A stretch of 64,000 bases of DNA from CAWHMS01 sp963830495 (lineage in GTDB: Bacteria; Actinomycetota; Actinomycetes; Propionibacteriales; Nocardioidaceae). The position numbers and the translations under genes are program-made. The stretch lies in the NCBI GenBank assembly GCA_963830495.1, contig CAWHMS010000002.1, forward strand, positions 186,001 through 250,000. Reading direction: 5' to 3'. This document shows positions 26,597 to 35,509 of this stretch, piece by piece (position 1 is the first letter of the stretch; each line of letters opens with the position of its first letter). The notes below the pieces were generated by a model. The model worked only from the letters and a program-made list of their open reading frames with translations, was not told the origin of the DNA and did no database searches.

Positions 26597-26657
26597 TTGT
26601 TCGCAGCAGCGGAGGCATGACCGCCAGGCGTGAATCAGGAAGACGGTTATTGTTCGC
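26597..26657. promoter_or_regulatory. Candidate operator repeats between desaturase operon and pucR-type gene
   Basis: TTGTTCGC occurs at 26597-26604 and again at 26650-26657 within the 98-base divergent promoter gap, each preceded by GGT. Two direct repeats at such spacing could be the binding sites of the adjacent regulator. This is pattern only. Confidence 0.3.
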
Positions 26658-26681
26658 CAACTACAAGAATGGGAGATCGAC

Positions 26682-27926
26682 GTGAGACGCGGCTCACGAA
26701 GTGCGGACCGGCAGGCTGCCGAGCTCGAGCTCACGCCCGAGATCGCGGCCGCCCTGAGGTCGCGGCTCCCGGCTGTCGCGGGTCAGACCGTAGCCGCAGT
26801 CATCGTCGAGGTGCCGGGCTATGCCGGCGCACTGAGTGGACGCCTGGGGCGCAACATCGAGAGCGCCGTGCAGCTGGCGCTGGGCGGCTTCCTCGACCTG
26901 GTCTCCGAGCCGGAGGGAGCCGGCGGCCAGGCGCCGGTCGGGCCGGCGCTCGAGGGTGCACACTCGCTCGGCCGGGGTGAGGCCAGGAGCGGCCGGACCG
27001 TCGACGCCCTGCTGGCTGCGTATCGCGTCGGCGCTCGCGTTGCCTGGCGGGAGTTTGCCGCTGCTGGTGTCGAGCGGGGCCTCGACGCAGCGACACTGGC
27101 CAAGCTCGCCGAGCTGGTCTTCGCCTACATCGACGAGCTCTCCGCGGCCAGCGTATCGGGCCACACCGACGAGCTGGCTGCCTCGGGGCGGGAGCGCCAG
27201 CGCCACCTCGAACGGCTCAGCCACGGACTGCTCACCGGCGCGCCGGCCGATGTGCTGGAGGCCGCGGCGAAGCGGGCCGAGTGGGCACCACCACGATCGC
27301 TGACGGCGCTGCTCGCCACCGAGGACCAGATGCGCGGCTTGATCGCCCTGCTCGACCCTCGAACGCTGGAGCCCGGCGACGAGGTGCCCGGAGTCGAAGC
27401 CGACGAGGATCTGGCGGTGCTACTCGTGCCGGACGCGGGGGGTGAGGCCCGTGCTGGGCTGCTGCGCACCCTTCGCGGCCGACAGGCGGTGGTCGGCCCG
27501 GCCTGTGAGTGGCTGCAGGTGCGGACGTCGTACGAGCGGGCCCTGCGCGCGCGACGGCTGGAGGTCGATGCCGGCAGCGGGGGCCCGGTCGACACCGACG
27601 ACCACCTCGCCGCACTCGTGCTCGGCGCGGACCAGGGGGCGCTCGACGATCTGCGCGCCCGGGTGCTGGCTCCTATCCTGGAGCGGCGTCCCTCGACCGC
27701 CCAGAAGCTGTCGGAGACACTGAGGTCGTGGCTGCTTCACCACGGCCGTCGCGATGACGTGGCAACCGAGCTCTTCGTGCACCCGCAGACCGTGCGCTAT
27801 CGGATGGGCCAACTGCGCGAGCTGTACGGCGAGCGTCTCGATGACCCCCGGACGGTGCTGGAGCTGACCCTTGCGCTCGCCACCGCACCCATCGGCCCAG
27901 CGGCGGCCCGGCCACAGGGCGGCTAG
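26682..27926 (+). CDS. PucR-type helix-turn-helix transcriptional regulator
   Basis: A 414-residue regulator. The C-terminal 60 residues contain the PucR/CdaR helix-turn-helix: KLSETLRSWLLHHGRRDDVA then TELFVHPQTVRYRMGQLREL, the typical recognition-helix pattern. The N-terminal part (LRSRLPAVAGQTVAAVIVEV, GRTVDALLAAYRVGARVAWR) is the helical sensory domain found in many actinobacterial members. It is encoded divergently from the reductase-desaturase operon, the arrangement usual for a local regulator of membrane-lipid desaturation; control of that operon is inference. The start is GTG with GGGAG upstream. Confidence 0.88.
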   Translation: MRRGSRSADRQAAELELTPEIAAALRSRLPAVAGQTVAAVIVEVPGYAGALSGRLGRNIESAVQLALGGFLDLVSEPEGAGGQAPVGPALEGAHSLGRGEARSGRTVDALLAAYRVGARVAWREFAAAGVERGLDAATLAKLAELVFAYIDELSAASVSGHTDELAASGRERQRHLERLSHGLLTGAPADVLEAAAKRAEWAPPRSLTALLATEDQMRGLIALLDPRTLEPGDEVPGVEADEDLAVLLVPDAGGEARAGLLRTLRGRQAVVGPACEWLQVRTSYERALRARRLEVDAGSGGPVDTDDHLAALVLGADQGALDDLRARVLAPILERRPSTAQKLSETLRSWLLHHGRRDDVATELFVHPQTVRYRMGQLRELYGERLDDPRTVLELTLALATAPIGPAAARPQGG

Positions 27927-27965
27927 CGTGGAGACTCTCGGGACCAGCACATCCAGGAGGCAGAG

Positions 27966-29453
27966 ATGTCGGTGAATCGTCGAACTTTTCTCAAGGGTGG
28001 AGCCGCGGCGGCAGGTGCCGCCCTCGTCGGTGGGCCGTTCCAGGGCCTTGTGACCGGGCCGGCACGAGCGGTCGGCGACGCGCCCTTCCGTGAGCTCGGG
28101 CCGATCCCCGACCTGCGGGACGGCCTCGTCCGCCTGCACCTACCGAAGGGCTTCTCCTACCGGTCGTTCCACGACACCGAGTTCCCGGTGGTGCTCGACG
28201 ACGGGACGATGCTGCCAGGTCGCCACGACGGGATGGGTGCCTTCAGCGGCCCGAACGGAAACGTGGTCCTCGTGCGCAACCACGAGATCACCAACTCGCC
28301 GAACACCCCTGCCTTTGGCCCGGGTACGCCGTACGACGCCAACGCCGGAGCGGGCACCACGACCACCGAGGTGACACCCTTCGGCGAGGTCGTGCAGTCG
28401 CACACCAGCCTGAACGGCACGATGTTCAACTGCAGCGGCGGAGTCATGCCCTGGGGATCGTGGGTCACGTGCGAGGAGACCATCAACGGGCCGGATGTCG
28501 GGCCAGACTTCACCGGCGCCTCCAATATCGGTCTGCAACAGCCGCACGGCTACATCTTCGAGGTGCCTAGCGAAGGTCAGAGCGACCGGCAGCCAATCAC
28601 CAGCGCGGGCCGCTTCGCGCATGAGGCGGTCTCGTTCGACCCCGTCGACGGGATCCTGTATTTGACGGAGGACAACTTCGAGTTCCCCTCGGGTTTCTAC
28701 CGCTACATCCCGGCCACGAATCCGATGGAGACCGGTCGCCTCGACAACGACGGCCGGCTGCAGATGCTGGCGGTGCGGGGCATCCCGAATGCACACCTCG
28801 AGGCGACGCAGCCACTCCGAGCGACGTACCGGGTCGAGTGGGTCGACATCGAGGACCCCGCCCCGGAGTTTCCTTACACCCGCGGTCAGGTGGCGCCGAC
28901 GACCAACGACCAGGCTCTCGTCTACGTCGGCGACCAGGGTCGAGCCCAGGGCGCTGCGCTGTTCTCCCGGCTCGAGGGACAGGTGTACGACGACAACGTC
29001 GTCTACTTCACCTCGACACAGGGAGGCGGCCCGCAGGAGGACGACTCCGACGACGACAACGCCAACGGCTTCGGCCGCGGCAACGGCCAGGTGTGGGCCT
29101 ACCACTGCCGGTCGCAGACCCTGCAGCTGATCTACCAGGCGCCGATCGACCCGGTGGAGGCGAACCTGCGGTTCGACTTCCCCGACAACATCACGACCAG
29201 CGCCCGCGGCACCCTGGTGGTGTGCGAGGACAGCACCGTGGACAACTACATCCGCGGTCTGTCCCGTGGCGGCCAGCTCTGGGACATCGCGCTCAACCGC
29301 CTGGTCAGTCAGGTGACTGGTCTCCCGCGCTTCGGGGACGAGTTCGCCGGGTCGACCTTCTCACCCGACGGGCACACCTTGTTCGTGAACATCCAGGCCA
29401 GCCGGGGCCTGACGTTCGCGATCTGGGGTCCGTGGCGGCGGATCGGCGTCTGA
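27966..29453 (+). CDS. Tat-exported PhoX/DUF839 family protein
   Basis: A 495-residue exported protein. Its N-terminus NRRTFLKGGAAAAGAALVGG is a twin-arginine signal, so it is exported folded. The mature part has PhoX/DUF839 propeller signatures: VVLVRNHEI, MPWGSWVTCEETINGP, GRFAHEAVSFDP, LYLTEDN, GFYRYIP, TTNDQALVYVG and LVVCEDS near the end. Classical PhoX is a calcium- and iron-dependent alkaline phosphatase; the WVTCEET motif holds its Cys and Glu. Whether this relative is a phosphatase cannot be decided. AGGAGG precedes the ATG. No pho box was recognised. Confidence 0.85.
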   Translation: MSVNRRTFLKGGAAAAGAALVGGPFQGLVTGPARAVGDAPFRELGPIPDLRDGLVRLHLPKGFSYRSFHDTEFPVVLDDGTMLPGRHDGMGAFSGPNGNVVLVRNHEITNSPNTPAFGPGTPYDANAGAGTTTTEVTPFGEVVQSHTSLNGTMFNCSGGVMPWGSWVTCEETINGPDVGPDFTGASNIGLQQPHGYIFEVPSEGQSDRQPITSAGRFAHEAVSFDPVDGILYLTEDNFEFPSGFYRYIPATNPMETGRLDNDGRLQMLAVRGIPNAHLEATQPLRATYRVEWVDIEDPAPEFPYTRGQVAPTTNDQALVYVGDQGRAQGAALFSRLEGQVYDDNVVYFTSTQGGGPQEDDSDDDNANGFGRGNGQVWAYHCRSQTLQLIYQAPIDPVEANLRFDFPDNITTSARGTLVVCEDSTVDNYIRGLSRGGQLWDIALNRLVSQVTGLPRFGDEFAGSTFSPDGHTLFVNIQASRGLTFAIWGPWRRIGV

Positions 29454-29582
29454 CAAGGCGTCCAGGAATCGCCAGGAATGGGGAGATCTTCGGTAAGGCG
29501 CCCCACATGACGAGCCCGCATCCGAGCGTGACGATCGTGCGACCGCGACCAGGGCCGGATTGCACCCCGGGACTGACGCATT

Positions 29583-29850
29583 GTGGCCCCGATCACGTTG
29601 AGAAAGTCGAGATTGTTGCGCCGATTTCGGAGGTTTCACGCGTACGCCGCATCTGCGGTCCTGTTCCTGACAACCTCTCCGGCTTCAGCCACCACCTGCG
29701 GTCAGCTCGACAACGAGGAGCATCCGTACGTCGGTGAACTGATCATCCTCGATGCCGACGCCATCGATCCCCGCTTCAACGACCCGGGCTGCTGATTCAC
29801 CTGCTCGGCCACGGTGCCTCGCGTGCACATTGCGACTCCGGGGTCATCCT
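29583..29850 (+). pseudogene. N-terminal remnant of a secreted trypsin-like protease
   Basis: A GTG-started frame of 70 codons encodes a signal peptide (AYAASAVLFLTTSPASA) and the start of a mature protein, TTCGQLDNEEHPYVGELI then DPRFNDPGC, followed by TGA at 29793. After the stop the same frame reads FTCSATVPRVH. Related S1-type proteases have DPGGWFTCSGTL in this place, so the stop looks like a mutated Trp codon and the rest of the enzyme, including the catalytic triad, is gone. From 29851 to 29960 nothing can be supported, apart from a short minus-strand frame (LCVTDLEAYAEREKSH) that could be another scrap. Confidence 0.55.
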
Positions 29851-29960
29851 CCCTTCTTGCCAGACGGGGCGGCTGCCAGCCCTCCTGCGCCGTGAGACTT
29901 CTCGCGCTCGGCGTACGCCTCGAGATCGGTCACGCAGAGCGGGTTGTTTGACGGCGCGGC

Positions 29961-30770
29961 TCATGACGAGCTGATCACCTGTCGAGGGTTGGAGCCCGTC
30001 GTGTCGCCGGCCGCCTGACGGGGCCGTCGCAAGCGGCCGATCGGACCGCGGCCGAGGACGACTCCGCCGGCAATGAGCAGGCAAGCCGCTCCGTTGAGGT
30101 AGGCGCCGAGGACATCTGTCGGATGATGCATGCCTCGGTAAAGACGGGCGAATGCCACCAGGAGAGGCACGCACACCAGCAGTGCGATGCCCAGCACCTG
30201 CAGCCTCGACGTCCGCACCAGCCACAGCAGCAGCAAAGCGCACCCGAGGTACAGAGCGGTAGAAGCACCGATGTGACCGCTGGGGTAGCTCGACGTCGGT
30301 GGTGACGAGTCGAGCATGGGCACGTCGGGGCGCTGTCGACTGATGGTCAGCGTGACGAGCAAGAAGACCAAGGCCTGCCCTGCGACGGCAACCAGCAGGA
30401 ACAGCGACGGCCGCCACTTCTTGGTGAGCAGCAGCACCGTGACACCGACCACGACGAGCGTGGCCATGATCGTGATCGCGTTTCCGAGTCCGGACAGGAT
30501 GTGAGTGACGTCGTTCATCTCAGCAGACCGGTTCTCGGCCAGGGATTCGTTGATCTCGTCCTCACCGTCCACGGGGGAGCCCTCGGTGCCGAGCACCTGC
30601 GTGAGTAGCAGACCCAGACCGGCGACCACCAGGTAGTTGATTGCGAGCAGCGCAAAGACGACCCCCACCGTGCGGGCTAGCACCGCCTTGCGGGAGAGAG
30701 ATCCGGGCGCGGCGCCGGATCTGTCGCCCGAGCCGCCGTCGGCCCGCGGATCTGAAGTGTCAGCGGCCAT
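29961..30770 (-). CDS. PAP2-family membrane phosphatase
   Basis: A 269-residue membrane protein of the type 2 phosphatidic acid phosphatase superfamily, acting on lipid phosphates or pyrophosphates at the outer membrane face. The tripartite motif is present: KKWRPSLF and SRQRPDVP for the first, SSYPSGH for the second, and RLYRGMHHPTDVLGA for the third, with the conserved His residues. About six helices are visible. ATG at 30770 has AGGAG 11 bases upstream. It overlaps the end of another PAP2 gene upstream by 11 bases, forming a pair of paralogues. Confidence 0.85.
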   Translation of the reverse strand: MAADTSDPRADGGSGDRSGAAPGSLSRKAVLARTVGVVFALLAINYLVVAGLGLLLTQVLGTEGSPVDGEDEINESLAENRSAEMNDVTHILSGLGNAITIMATLVVVGVTVLLLTKKWRPSLFLLVAVAGQALVFLLVTLTISRQRPDVPMLDSSPPTSSYPSGHIGASTALYLGCALLLLWLVRTSRLQVLGIALLVCVPLLVAFARLYRGMHHPTDVLGAYLNGAACLLIAGGVVLGRGPIGRLRRPRQAAGDTTGSNPRQVISSS

Positions 30771-31551
30771 GGTTGCCCACACTCCTGGGGCTGTTCATCT
30801 GGGCGGCCGCCTCTGGGTCGACTCCCTGGCCGATGGTCGATGGCCACAAGCCGACCTCCCGCCGCCACACTTCGAAACCGGTGTAGGTCCCCAGCAGGAG
30901 TGCGATCGCGACCACCCAACCGGCGATGACGTCACTCACGAAGTGCACGCCAAGGGCGACGCGGTCATACCCGGTCACGATCACGATGGCGGCACCCAGC
31001 AGGCAGACCAGGACGCGTCGCATGCCATGGAGCAGTGGCAGGAAGGCCAGGATCAGCACCACGACGGCCAGCATGGAGTTGACGGCGTGGCCGCTGGGGA
31101 AGCTGTAGCCACTGGCGTGCGCCACCGGTTCGGGGAAGGTGGGTCGGGCGCGCTCGACGAGCAGCTTGAGCAGCACCCCCAGAATGCCTCCGACGGCCAT
31201 CGTGACAACGGCCCACACCGCCAGCCGGCGGGCGCCTCGCTGCCAGAGCCACAGTGCGACCGCCAGCACCACGGCGCGGAAGACCCACGGGTCGAGCACC
31301 ACCGAAATCAGGTCAAGGGTCTGCACCAGGCTGGAGTCGTCTCGGGCCACGTCATTGAGCGAGTCTGCAACCGAACGGTCCAGTCGCTGCAGCGGCTCCC
31401 ACTCAGACTCGACCAACAGCATGAGGAGTGTGAACGGGACAGCAACCAGCACCGCGGAGCCGGCGCCGAGTCCGAGGCGCACGAGCAGGCCTCGCGCTGG
31501 CACGCCGCTTGCGTCACCCTTCACTCGTGGGCGGGTCTGGAGACTAGGCAC
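30760..31551 (-). CDS. PAP2-family membrane phosphatase (first of pair)
   Basis: A 263-residue PAP2 protein, GTG start at 31551 (the frame is open further up but lacks a membrane-protein character there). Motifs: KLLVERARPTFP, YSFPSGHAVNSM and GYDRVALGVHFVSDVIAGW. Hydrophobic segments span residues about 25-50, 85-105, 115-140 and the C-terminal half. It probably dephosphorylates lipid phosphates such as phosphatidate or undecaprenyl pyrophosphate. The end overlaps the start of the downstream PAP2 gene, so the two are co-translated. Confidence 0.85.
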   Translation of the reverse strand: MPSLQTRPRVKGDASGVPARGLLVRLGLGAGSAVLVAVPFTLLMLLVESEWEPLQRLDRSVADSLNDVARDDSSLVQTLDLISVVLDPWVFRAVVLAVALWLWQRGARRLAVWAVVTMAVGGILGVLLKLLVERARPTFPEPVAHASGYSFPSGHAVNSMLAVVVLILAFLPLLHGMRRVLVCLLGAAIVIVTGYDRVALGVHFVSDVIAGWVVAIALLLGTYTGFEVWRREVGLWPSTIGQGVDPEAAAQMNSPRSVGNHGR

Positions 31552-31865
31552 ACCGCCCACGTACCCGACTCTCCTCGAGTGCAATCGATCAGCGCGGGTG
31601 GGGCGTCCTCGCGTTGGCAGCTCGGCCTTCGCGGCAGGGCGAGAAGGTCGTGATCGCCGCCGCTGCGGGTGGATACGGGGCCCCGGCTCCGGGCGCTTCG
31701 GGCCATGGTCGCCGCCGCGGTCGCGTTGACCGGCGTGGCCCACCGGTGGCCTGGACATGGTCCGCTCCACCGGTCATGCCGCTCCCGACGCGACAGCCGA
31801 CCCGACCGACCGGGCGGTGGATCCGAGCACGCGCCCGTGTCGTGAGGTGCCGGGGATTTACCCGG

Positions 31866-32490
31866 CCACGCCTTCATTGACTGTGGGAACCGTCGGACCA
31901 GCCCGCTCGCTCGCCCGGCGCCTGGCCCAGCACGAGGGACTGACAAACATCTCCTTCGAACGCGCAGACGCCCAGATCCACTCCTTCGAGACCGGCGCAT
32001 ATGACGTCGTCGTCAGCCAGACCGGGGCGATGTTCTTCGGAGACCCTCACGCGGACTTCGCCAACCTGCGACGCAGCCCGGGGGGCCAGGTGGCCGACTC
32101 GTCCTTCTCACCTGGGGACCCGCCGACCGTCAGGAATGGTTCAGTGCCTTCGCCGAGGCCTTGACCGGTCGGATGCCGCCGACGCCTGCCTCGGGCGCCC
32201 CTGGGTCCTTCTCGCTCAGCGAGCCCGACCAGGTCAGGACGCTGCTCGATGAGGCGGGCTTGTCGATGTGTGCGTCGCCGCGGTGAGCGAGTCCACGACC
32301 TACGGGCGCACGGTCGAGGAGGCGCAGGCGTTCCTCCTCGGGCTGCTCGGCTGGATGCTCGAGGGCCAGCAACCGCACAGGCGCGCGGCATCCGCCGCGG
32401 CTCTCCGGGCGACCCTCATGGCGCACCAGACCGAAGTCGGTGTCCGCTTCGCCTCCACCGGCTGGCTCGTCACCGCTCGCCGGCCCAAGA
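31866..32490 (+). pseudogene. Degraded class I SAM-dependent methyltransferase
   Basis: Three frames in succession encode parts of one methyltransferase. The first reads EGLTNISFERADAQIHSFET and YDVVVSQTGAMFFGDP (motifs II-III); after about 32095 the frame shifts to VLLTWGPADRQEWFSAFAEA and PGSFSLSEPDQVRTLLDEAG; near 32260 it shifts again to CVAAVSESTTYGRTVEEAQA then FLLGLLGWMLEGQ and STGWLVTARRP. The SAM-binding motif I (a GCGTG-like loop) is missing at the front. Two frameshifts plus a lost N-terminus make this a dead gene. The stretch 31552-31865 before it shows no supportable feature. Confidence 0.75.
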
Positions 32491-32602
32491 CGTCGTCCTG
32501 GCGGCGCATCGAAGAGCCCCAGCTCGACTTCAAGGCGAGCCACGTTGACTGCCCGGCCAGAATGTCGGGTGAACTGTTAAGTCCCAGTGGCCGGAGATCT
32601 CC

Positions 32603-33247
32603 ATGACGCTGACGCTCACGGACCGAGGTGTCCAAGCGGTACGCCGATTGCTCATGGTCGAGCCGGAGCCAGGCAGTGTGCTGCCCCGGCCGGCGGTGGA
32701 CGCTCTCGTCCAACTCATCGGGTGCGACAGATTCGGGGGCAACGAAGCAGACCGGACCGGGTACAGCATTCGCGGGTTTGACCTGTCCGGTGACGACTTC
32801 GGGATTGGCCCGCAGGTATGTGATGGCCCGCTGCCCACGGGCATCGTTCACCTCGCCGCGAGCGCGGACTGCAGTCCCAGCGACTTCCCCGATATCGCGG
32901 ACACGCTATGGAGCGGCTTCGCCACCAGCAGGGGTACCGTCGTGCAGATCTACTTCGACCGCCGGCGCAGCGAGTTCGACGAACGCGATGTTGCCCTGCT
33001 CACCATGGTGGAGCCAGTTGTCGGCCGCCTCCTCCGCCCCCGGCCGCGAAACGGAGCGGCTGAAACCCTGACGGCATCTGAGCGGCGCGTGCTCGCCCTC
33101 GTTGCCAACGGTGCCACGAACCGCGAGGTCGCCGACGATCTGTACGTCACGGTCCACACCGTGCGCAAACACCTGGAGCATGCCTACCGCAAGCTCGGGG
33201 TCGGAAACCGGACGGCGGCGGCGCTCCTGCTCCGACCCGAGTCCTGA
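32603..33247 (+). CDS. LuxR-type transcriptional regulator
   Basis: A 214-residue regulator. The C-terminus has a complete LuxR/GerE helix-turn-helix: LTASERRVLALVANGATNRE then VADDLYVTVHTVRKHLEHAY with RKLGVGNRTAAALL. The N-terminal 145 residues form a GAF-like domain (AVDALVQLIGCDRFGG, GTVVQIYFDRRRSEFDERDV), not a response-regulator receiver, so the input is probably a small molecule. GGAGA precedes the ATG. Targets are unknown; it lies in a degenerate region with no obvious operon partner. Confidence 0.88.
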   Translation: MTLTLTDRGVQAVRRLLMVEPEPGSVLPRPAVDALVQLIGCDRFGGNEADRTGYSIRGFDLSGDDFGIGPQVCDGPLPTGIVHLAASADCSPSDFPDIADTLWSGFATSRGTVVQIYFDRRRSEFDERDVALLTMVEPVVGRLLRPRPRNGAAETLTASERRVLALVANGATNREVADDLYVTVHTVRKHLEHAYRKLGVGNRTAAALLLRPES

Positions 33248-33367
33248 GGGCGGCAGGACACCCGGCGCCGCTTGCGGCGGGAAGAGTCGCGCATTGGCGA
33301 ATGTACGGGAGAGCAGGTGCCCGGGATGCTGAATGAGCCCGATGTCTCGTGTCCCTAAGGAGCTGTG

Positions 33368-33646
33368 ATGTTCAAGATTGTTACGTGTCTGGCCGCCGCT
33401 GCGCTCGTGCTCGTCACGGCACCGGCCGAGGCGCAGTCGCCAGGCGATGCCTGCCCACCGCCGAAGAGCGGGTTCGTGCTGTGGGACGTGGACACCGAGC
33501 CGTACGAGGCCGACAACTACTTCGACGAGGTCCTTGGCAACGGGGACGGCTGGGTGTGCGCGCGGCCTACGTACGTGGTGCTGGATGAGAACGATGAGCC
33601 GTTCCAGATCTACAACTTCATCGACAACATGGTCGTGGCCCGCTAG
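33368..33646 (+). CDS. Small secreted protein of unknown function
   Basis: A 92-residue protein with a clear signal peptide (FKIVTCLAAAALVLVTAPAE, cleavage near AEA-QS) and a short mature part containing two cysteines, CPPPKSGFVLWDVDTEPYEA and GNGDGWVCARPTYVV, which may form one disulfide. The GNGDGWVC stretch resembles the Asp-rich loops of small secreted calcium-binding proteins, but no family is recognised. AAGGAG lies 5 bases before the ATG. Confidence 0.7.
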   Translation: MFKIVTCLAAAALVLVTAPAEAQSPGDACPPPKSGFVLWDVDTEPYEADNYFDEVLGNGDGWVCARPTYVVLDENDEPFQIYNFIDNMVVAR

Positions 33647-33697
33647 CGGCCCTCAGCCAAGTGAGTCTATCGACGCTCGATCAGATCACGTCGATTC

Positions 33698-34858
33698 TCA
33701 CGAGTGCGCGATCATGCGTATCACCGAATTGAAGGTGTCCGCGATGATCAGGTTGCCGGCGGCGTCGATCGTCAGTCCCCGCGGCTGGTAGAACGCGGCC
33801 TTGCCGCATGGTCCGCCGTCCCCGGAGTAGCCGCGAGTGCTGAGGCCCGCGATCGTCTCGAGGCGGCCAGTACCGAGGTTGAGTTGGCGGATGCGGTGAT
33901 TGTTGGAATCGGCGATGTAGAGGAGGTTGTTGCCCTCGACTACGATTCCGCGCGGCCGGTTCAGCTGGATCGTCGTGGCGGCTCCGCTGGCCCCGTTGTA
34001 GCCGTCCACTCCGGTCCCGGCAACGGTCGTGACTTTGCCGCTGCCCGCATCGATGCGGCGGATCACAGAATTGTTGCTGTCTGCGACGAAGACGTTGCCT
34101 GATGAATCCACCTGCACCCGCTGGGGGTGTGAGAATCGGGCCGTCGCTCGCGGCCCGTCGACGTAACCGCTTGCACCGGTACCGGCGTAGGTGGTGATGT
34201 TGTCGGTGCTCATGTTGATGCGCCGTACCTTGTTGTCCAACCCCGAGGTGTAGAGATAGCCGCCGGATAGAAACACAGACTTGGGGTGGTTCAGCCGGGC
34301 CTTGGTGGCAAGGCCGCCGTCGCCACTCGAGCCGGTCTGGCCGGTACCGGCGATGGTGTGGATGACTCCGTCTGTGGTGACCTGGCGAATCCGTTGGTTG
34401 TTGGAATCGGCGATGAAGAGGTTGCCGACATCGTCGACGAAGACGTCGTGGGGCCAGTACAAACGTGCCTTGGTCGCCCGAATACCGTCCCCGTTGTAGC
34501 CTGCGGCGCCGGTGCCAGCGACGGTGGTGATGGTCCCGTCAGGCCATATCCTGCGGATGCGGTTGTTGTTCGTGTCCGCGATGTACAGGCTGCCGTCCGG
34601 GCCAATCTCGGAGTCCCGGGGTTGTTTTAGCAGGGCGTCTTCGGCCTGGCCTCCGTCGCCGGAGAAGCCGGGAGTCTGGCCCCGGCCCGCGATGGTGGTG
34701 ATGATCGAGTTCTGCGACACGGTCGCCGTGGCAGCGCCCGGACTGAAGGAGGGGATCAGCGCGGCCGCAAGCACGAGCCCGAGGCCCCTCCGCATCCGCT
34801 TCCGGCGCCGGAGCGGAGATTCATTCCCGGTCAACAGCACGGTGTTCAAGGTGAGCAT
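33698..34858 (-). CDS. Secreted NHL-repeat beta-propeller protein
   Basis: A 386-residue exported protein with an Arg-rich signal peptide (RRGLGLVLAAALIPSFSPGA) after an unusual 20-residue leader. The mature part is six NHL blades, each with the pattern L..P..(V/I)...G.L(Y/F)IADS.N..IR.I....G.I.T.AGTG, for example NLFIADSNNQRIRQV and GNVFVADSNNSVIRRI. A propeller of this type is a binding scaffold rather than an enzyme. Base composition is less GC-rich than its neighbours, consistent with acquired DNA. Confidence 0.85.
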   Translation of the reverse strand: MLTLNTVLLTGNESPLRRRKRMRRGLGLVLAAALIPSFSPGAATATVSQNSIITTIAGRGQTPGFSGDGGQAEDALLKQPRDSEIGPDGSLYIADTNNNRIRRIWPDGTITTVAGTGAAGYNGDGIRATKARLYWPHDVFVDDVGNLFIADSNNQRIRQVTTDGVIHTIAGTGQTGSSGDGGLATKARLNHPKSVFLSGGYLYTSGLDNKVRRINMSTDNITTYAGTGASGYVDGPRATARFSHPQRVQVDSSGNVFVADSNNSVIRRIDAGSGKVTTVAGTGVDGYNGASGAATTIQLNRPRGIVVEGNNLLYIADSNNHRIRQLNLGTGRLETIAGLSTRGYSGDGGPCGKAAFYQPRGLTIDAAGNLIIADTFNSVIRMIAHS

Positions 34859-35260
34859 GGTCTACTCCTGTATGACGTCGCGCCCGATCACGGCAGCGCA
34901 AGCCGGTTGGTGTTGCCAGCCAGCGCGTTACCCGCAACTCGGACATGCAGTCCGGCGATCGACGCCGATCAGGGCGACGGTGCGCAGAGACTGCACGGCG
35001 ATTGCGTGCGTAACACGCGGGCTGACCGCGACTCGCGCCGCACCCACGTCGTGGCTCGCGTTCTGCACGCTACCCACGCGGGAGGATCTCTAATCAGTCC
35101 CCGGTGAATACTTCGCTTTCCATCGCGACGCGGCCCTCCTCTACGCGATCCGGAGCAACGGTGCACCGGGTCACGAGACCGCTGCATGGATTACGCCGAC
35201 GTGGAGGGACCATCTATACCGTTTGCGGCATCCTTCGTGCAATCTGCGCCGTTCTGCGGT
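34859..35260. other. Gene-free stretch in the putative island
   Basis: About 400 bases between the NHL gene's 5' end and the convergent end of the amphi-Trp gene. No open frame with coding character, repeat or RNA structure could be supported. It must contain the NHL gene's promoter. Confidence 0.5.
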
Positions 35261-35479
35261 TCACCAAGTGAGTTCGATCTCCAACTCGTTATCGTCGCCT
35301 CCGATCTCGACTTCGATCTTGAGCTCGACCTCGTCTGGAACGTGCACGCTGATGCGGCGACCATTCCGCTCAAACTCGACGGAGTTGTTGCGGGCCAACG
35401 CGTCGGCGATGGCATGCAGCCAGGCTGCGGCGTCCTCGCGAGGAAGATGCTGGGTCTGGTCGATCTTGAACAGGTCCAA
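35261..35479 (-). CDS. Amphi-Trp domain-containing protein
   Basis: A 72-residue protein that matches the small amphi-Trp family end to end: DLFKIDQTQHLPREDAAAWL, NNSVEFERNGRRISVHVPDE and the acidic C-terminus ending ELEIELTW. Family function is unknown; the domain is an amphipathic strand pair ending in Trp. The start is a TTG at 35479, supported by AGGAG six to seven bases upstream, since no ATG or GTG fits. It follows the sulfite oxidase fragment on the same strand. Confidence 0.85.
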   Translation of the reverse strand: MDLFKIDQTQHLPREDAAAWLHAIADALARNNSVEFERNGRRISVHVPDEVELKIEVEIGGDDNELEIELTW

Positions 35480-35509
35480 TATCGTCTCCTCGTTCTCAGA
35501 GGCGGTGGA

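Noticed and set aside
29797..30417. Minus-strand coding frame across the PAP2 gene end
   Set aside because: It runs in another frame through the well-supported PAP2 gene and is Arg-rich; only a short scrap at 29850-29950 looks protein-like, which is too little to call.
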